From positions 1-6,963 of the forward strand of contig JAGLDW010000987.1 in the NCBI GenBank assembly GCA_023145395.1: a DNA stretch of 6,963 bases. Direction: 5' to 3'. This stretch comes from Lentisphaeria bacterium. Its GTDB lineage: Bacteria > Verrucomicrobiota > Lentisphaeria > Oligosphaerales > Lenti-02. The translations under genes were made by a program, and so were the position numbers. The notes under the pieces are model-generated. The model did no database searches and was not told the DNA's origin. It saw nothing but the letters and a program-made list of their open reading frames with translations. Below are positions 6,062 through 6,963 of this stretch, piece by piece. Every line of letters starts with the position of its first letter. Position 1 is the stretch's first letter.

Positions 6062-6076
6062 TTCTGCTCAGCAGAA
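6062..6076. repeat. Near-perfect palindrome TTCTGCT-C-AGCAGAA
   Basis: Seven-base arms meet around a single C. It is flanked on both sides by CTCGCTCG (6051-6058 and 6077-6084). It is part of the 5873-6150 element. Confidence 0.5.
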
Positions 6077-6204
6077 CTCGCTCGCTTGCGCCTCGTCAGG
6101 AGCCAAAAATGAACAACAGCAAAATGCGAAGTTATTATCGCGCGGACCCTAAGAACGACACATACCGTGTGCACCACGGACTTGGAATAGCGGGGAACCC
6201 CACC

Positions 6205-6963
6205 ATGCATCGAATGTTTTTGGCCTGTCTTGTGTCCTTCGCCTGTTTGTGGTTTCCGACGAGGGCTCTCGCCATCGGTCCGGTCAAGGCGCTGGAGTTC
6301 GACGGCGTCAACGACTATGTGAGCGCGGCGTCCAGCCCGCTGCTGAAGTCCACCACAGCCATGACCATCGAACTGTGGGCGTATCGCGAAACGTGGTCCG
6401 CCCCTGCCGCCACCAATACCTTCATTAGCTGCACGCAGACCGGCGGCTATAACTTGACCTTGAGCACGGCTGGCTACCTGAGAGCAGCGGTTCGTGTCAA
6501 TGGCGTATACCGCACCCCCCAGGTTGACGTTTCGGGCCTGGCACCTGGATGGCACCATCTTGTCTTCAGCTTCAACACCAGCGGCCAATGGTTGTATGTC
6601 GATGGCGTTCTGCGCGCTAGTGACAACGGTGCCGGTGTCATCACCTACGACATTGACAACAGCATCCAGATCGGGGCCGAGGCCAGTGGGGGAACGACTC
6701 CCGAGGGACCCTATTTTGAGGGAAAAATGGATGAGATCCGGGTCTGGACTGTTGTGCGCACCGCCCAGCAGATCCGCGAGAACATGCACCTGACACTGGC
6801 GGGTACGGAGGCCGATCTGGGCGCCTACTTGCGTTGCGATCTCGGGTCGGGAACGGGGCTTCTCGACAGTAGTGGCAACAACAATCACGCCTTCAGTGGT
6901 GCTGACATCACGATGCCGGCCTGGATCGATTCGACCATCCCGCTCGCCGCAGGCACGAGCCAC
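6205..6963 (+). CDS. Exported LamG/concanavalin A-like domain protein (N-terminal part, cut by right edge)
   Basis: The frame is open from ATG 6205 to the window end: 253 codons, no stop. Residues 1-23 form a signal peptide (hydrophobic 5-17, cleavage after A21-L-A23). A LamG/jelly-roll domain of the Laminin_G_3 type follows at about 27-230. It opens with A29-L-E-F-D-G-V-N-D-Y-V39 and T-I-E-L-W-A. Its middle has GLAPGWHHLVFSF, then a W-L-Y-V-D-G-V-L-R strand. It closes with M-D-E-I-R-V-W and a late DSSGNNNHAF, all standard for this fold. Such domains usually bind carbohydrate or serve in adhesion and are often repeated in large surface proteins; what follows here is not visible. GGGGA 8 nt upstream suits ATG 6205; ATG 6214 (residue 4) is an alternative. 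A 380-codon frame on the opposite strand is a shadow of this gene. Confidence 0.85.
   Translation, partial: MHRMFLACLVSFACLWFPTRALAIGPVKALEFDGVNDYVSAASSPLLKSTTAMTIELWAYRETWSAPAATNTFISCTQTGGYNLTLSTAGYLRAAVRVNGVYRTPQVDVSGLAPGWHHLVFSFNTSGQWLYVDGVLRASDNGAGVITYDIDNSIQIGAEASGGTTPEGPYFEGKMDEIRVWTVVRTAQQIRENMHLTLAGTEADLGAYLRCDLGSGTGLLDSSGNNNHAFSGADITMPAWIDSTIPLAAGTSH

Larger units (their letters stand above)
5873..6150. mobile_element. MITE-like palindromic element, 278 bp, with 23-bp imperfect terminal inverted repeats
   Basis: The left end, 5873-5895, starts AGGGTCGGC and ends CAACTTC. Its reverse complement matches the right end, 6128-6150 (GAAGTTATT...GCGGACCCT), at 18 of 23 bases. The interior is packed with shorter inverted repeats: 5897-5911, 5952-5969, 5959-5977, 6009-6020 and 6062-6076. 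Longer-range arms also occur, such as 5979-5987 with 6042-6050. No significant plus-strand frame and no clear target-site duplication are present. The ends resemble the solo hairpin at 4626-4667, which supports a dispersed repeat family. It lies between the two exported-protein genes. Confidence 0.5.

Noticed and set aside
5821..6963. A 380-codon minus-strand frame open at the right edge.
   Set aside because: It lies antisense to the LamG gene and across the repeat element. The plus strand gives a clear LamG pattern with a signal peptide, so this is a shadow frame.

Overview
The window (roughly 57% G+C by eye) looks like a chromosomal piece of a Gram-negative bacterium. It carries exported proteins, one with a Tat-like signal, and a Cache-HAMP-PAS histidine kinase. 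It also has long intergenic spaces filled with palindromic repeats. Exported beta-helix and LamG proteins with repeat-rich gaps suggest a member of the Planctomycetota-Verrucomicrobiota-Kiritimatiellota-Lentisphaerota group. That assignment is inference; no rRNA, tRNA or marker gene is present to test it.

Layout. (1) Positions 1-518, minus strand: the N-terminal 172 residues of an exported pectate-lyase-3-like beta-helix protein that runs off the left edge. (2) Positions 519-1134: a non-coding divergent spacer with about five copies of a ~50-bp repeat, two in one orientation and three in the other. (3) Positions 1135-3998: a LytS/LytTR-type two-component operon. A 708-aa membrane histidine kinase overlaps by 4 nt a 246-aa REC-LytTR response regulator that starts at GTG. 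(4) Positions 3999-4795: about 800 bp without a convincing gene. It holds a candidate 207-bp insertion bounded by 10-bp direct repeats and carrying two inverted arrays of an 8-bp repeat, then a 42-bp hairpin element. (5) Positions 4796-5857: an exported beta-rich protein of unknown function. (6) Positions 5858-6204: a 278-bp MITE-like element whose 23-bp inverted ends resemble the two halves of the 42-bp hairpin. (7) Positions 6205-6963: the N-terminal 253 residues of an exported LamG (concanavalin A-like) protein that runs off the right edge.

The kinase and regulator form a complete signalling pair: a periplasmic Cache sensor should drive phosphorylation of the regulator at Asp58 and DNA binding by LytTR. 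The exported proteins on either side could be targets, but no convincing LytTR site was found to link them. The two co-directional exported-protein genes on the right may form a surface or extracellular module; this is inferred only from position and export signals.

The most unusual content is between the genes: three different repeat families, each built as inverted copies around a spacer. No CRISPR array, RNA gene, transposase or phage gene was seen.
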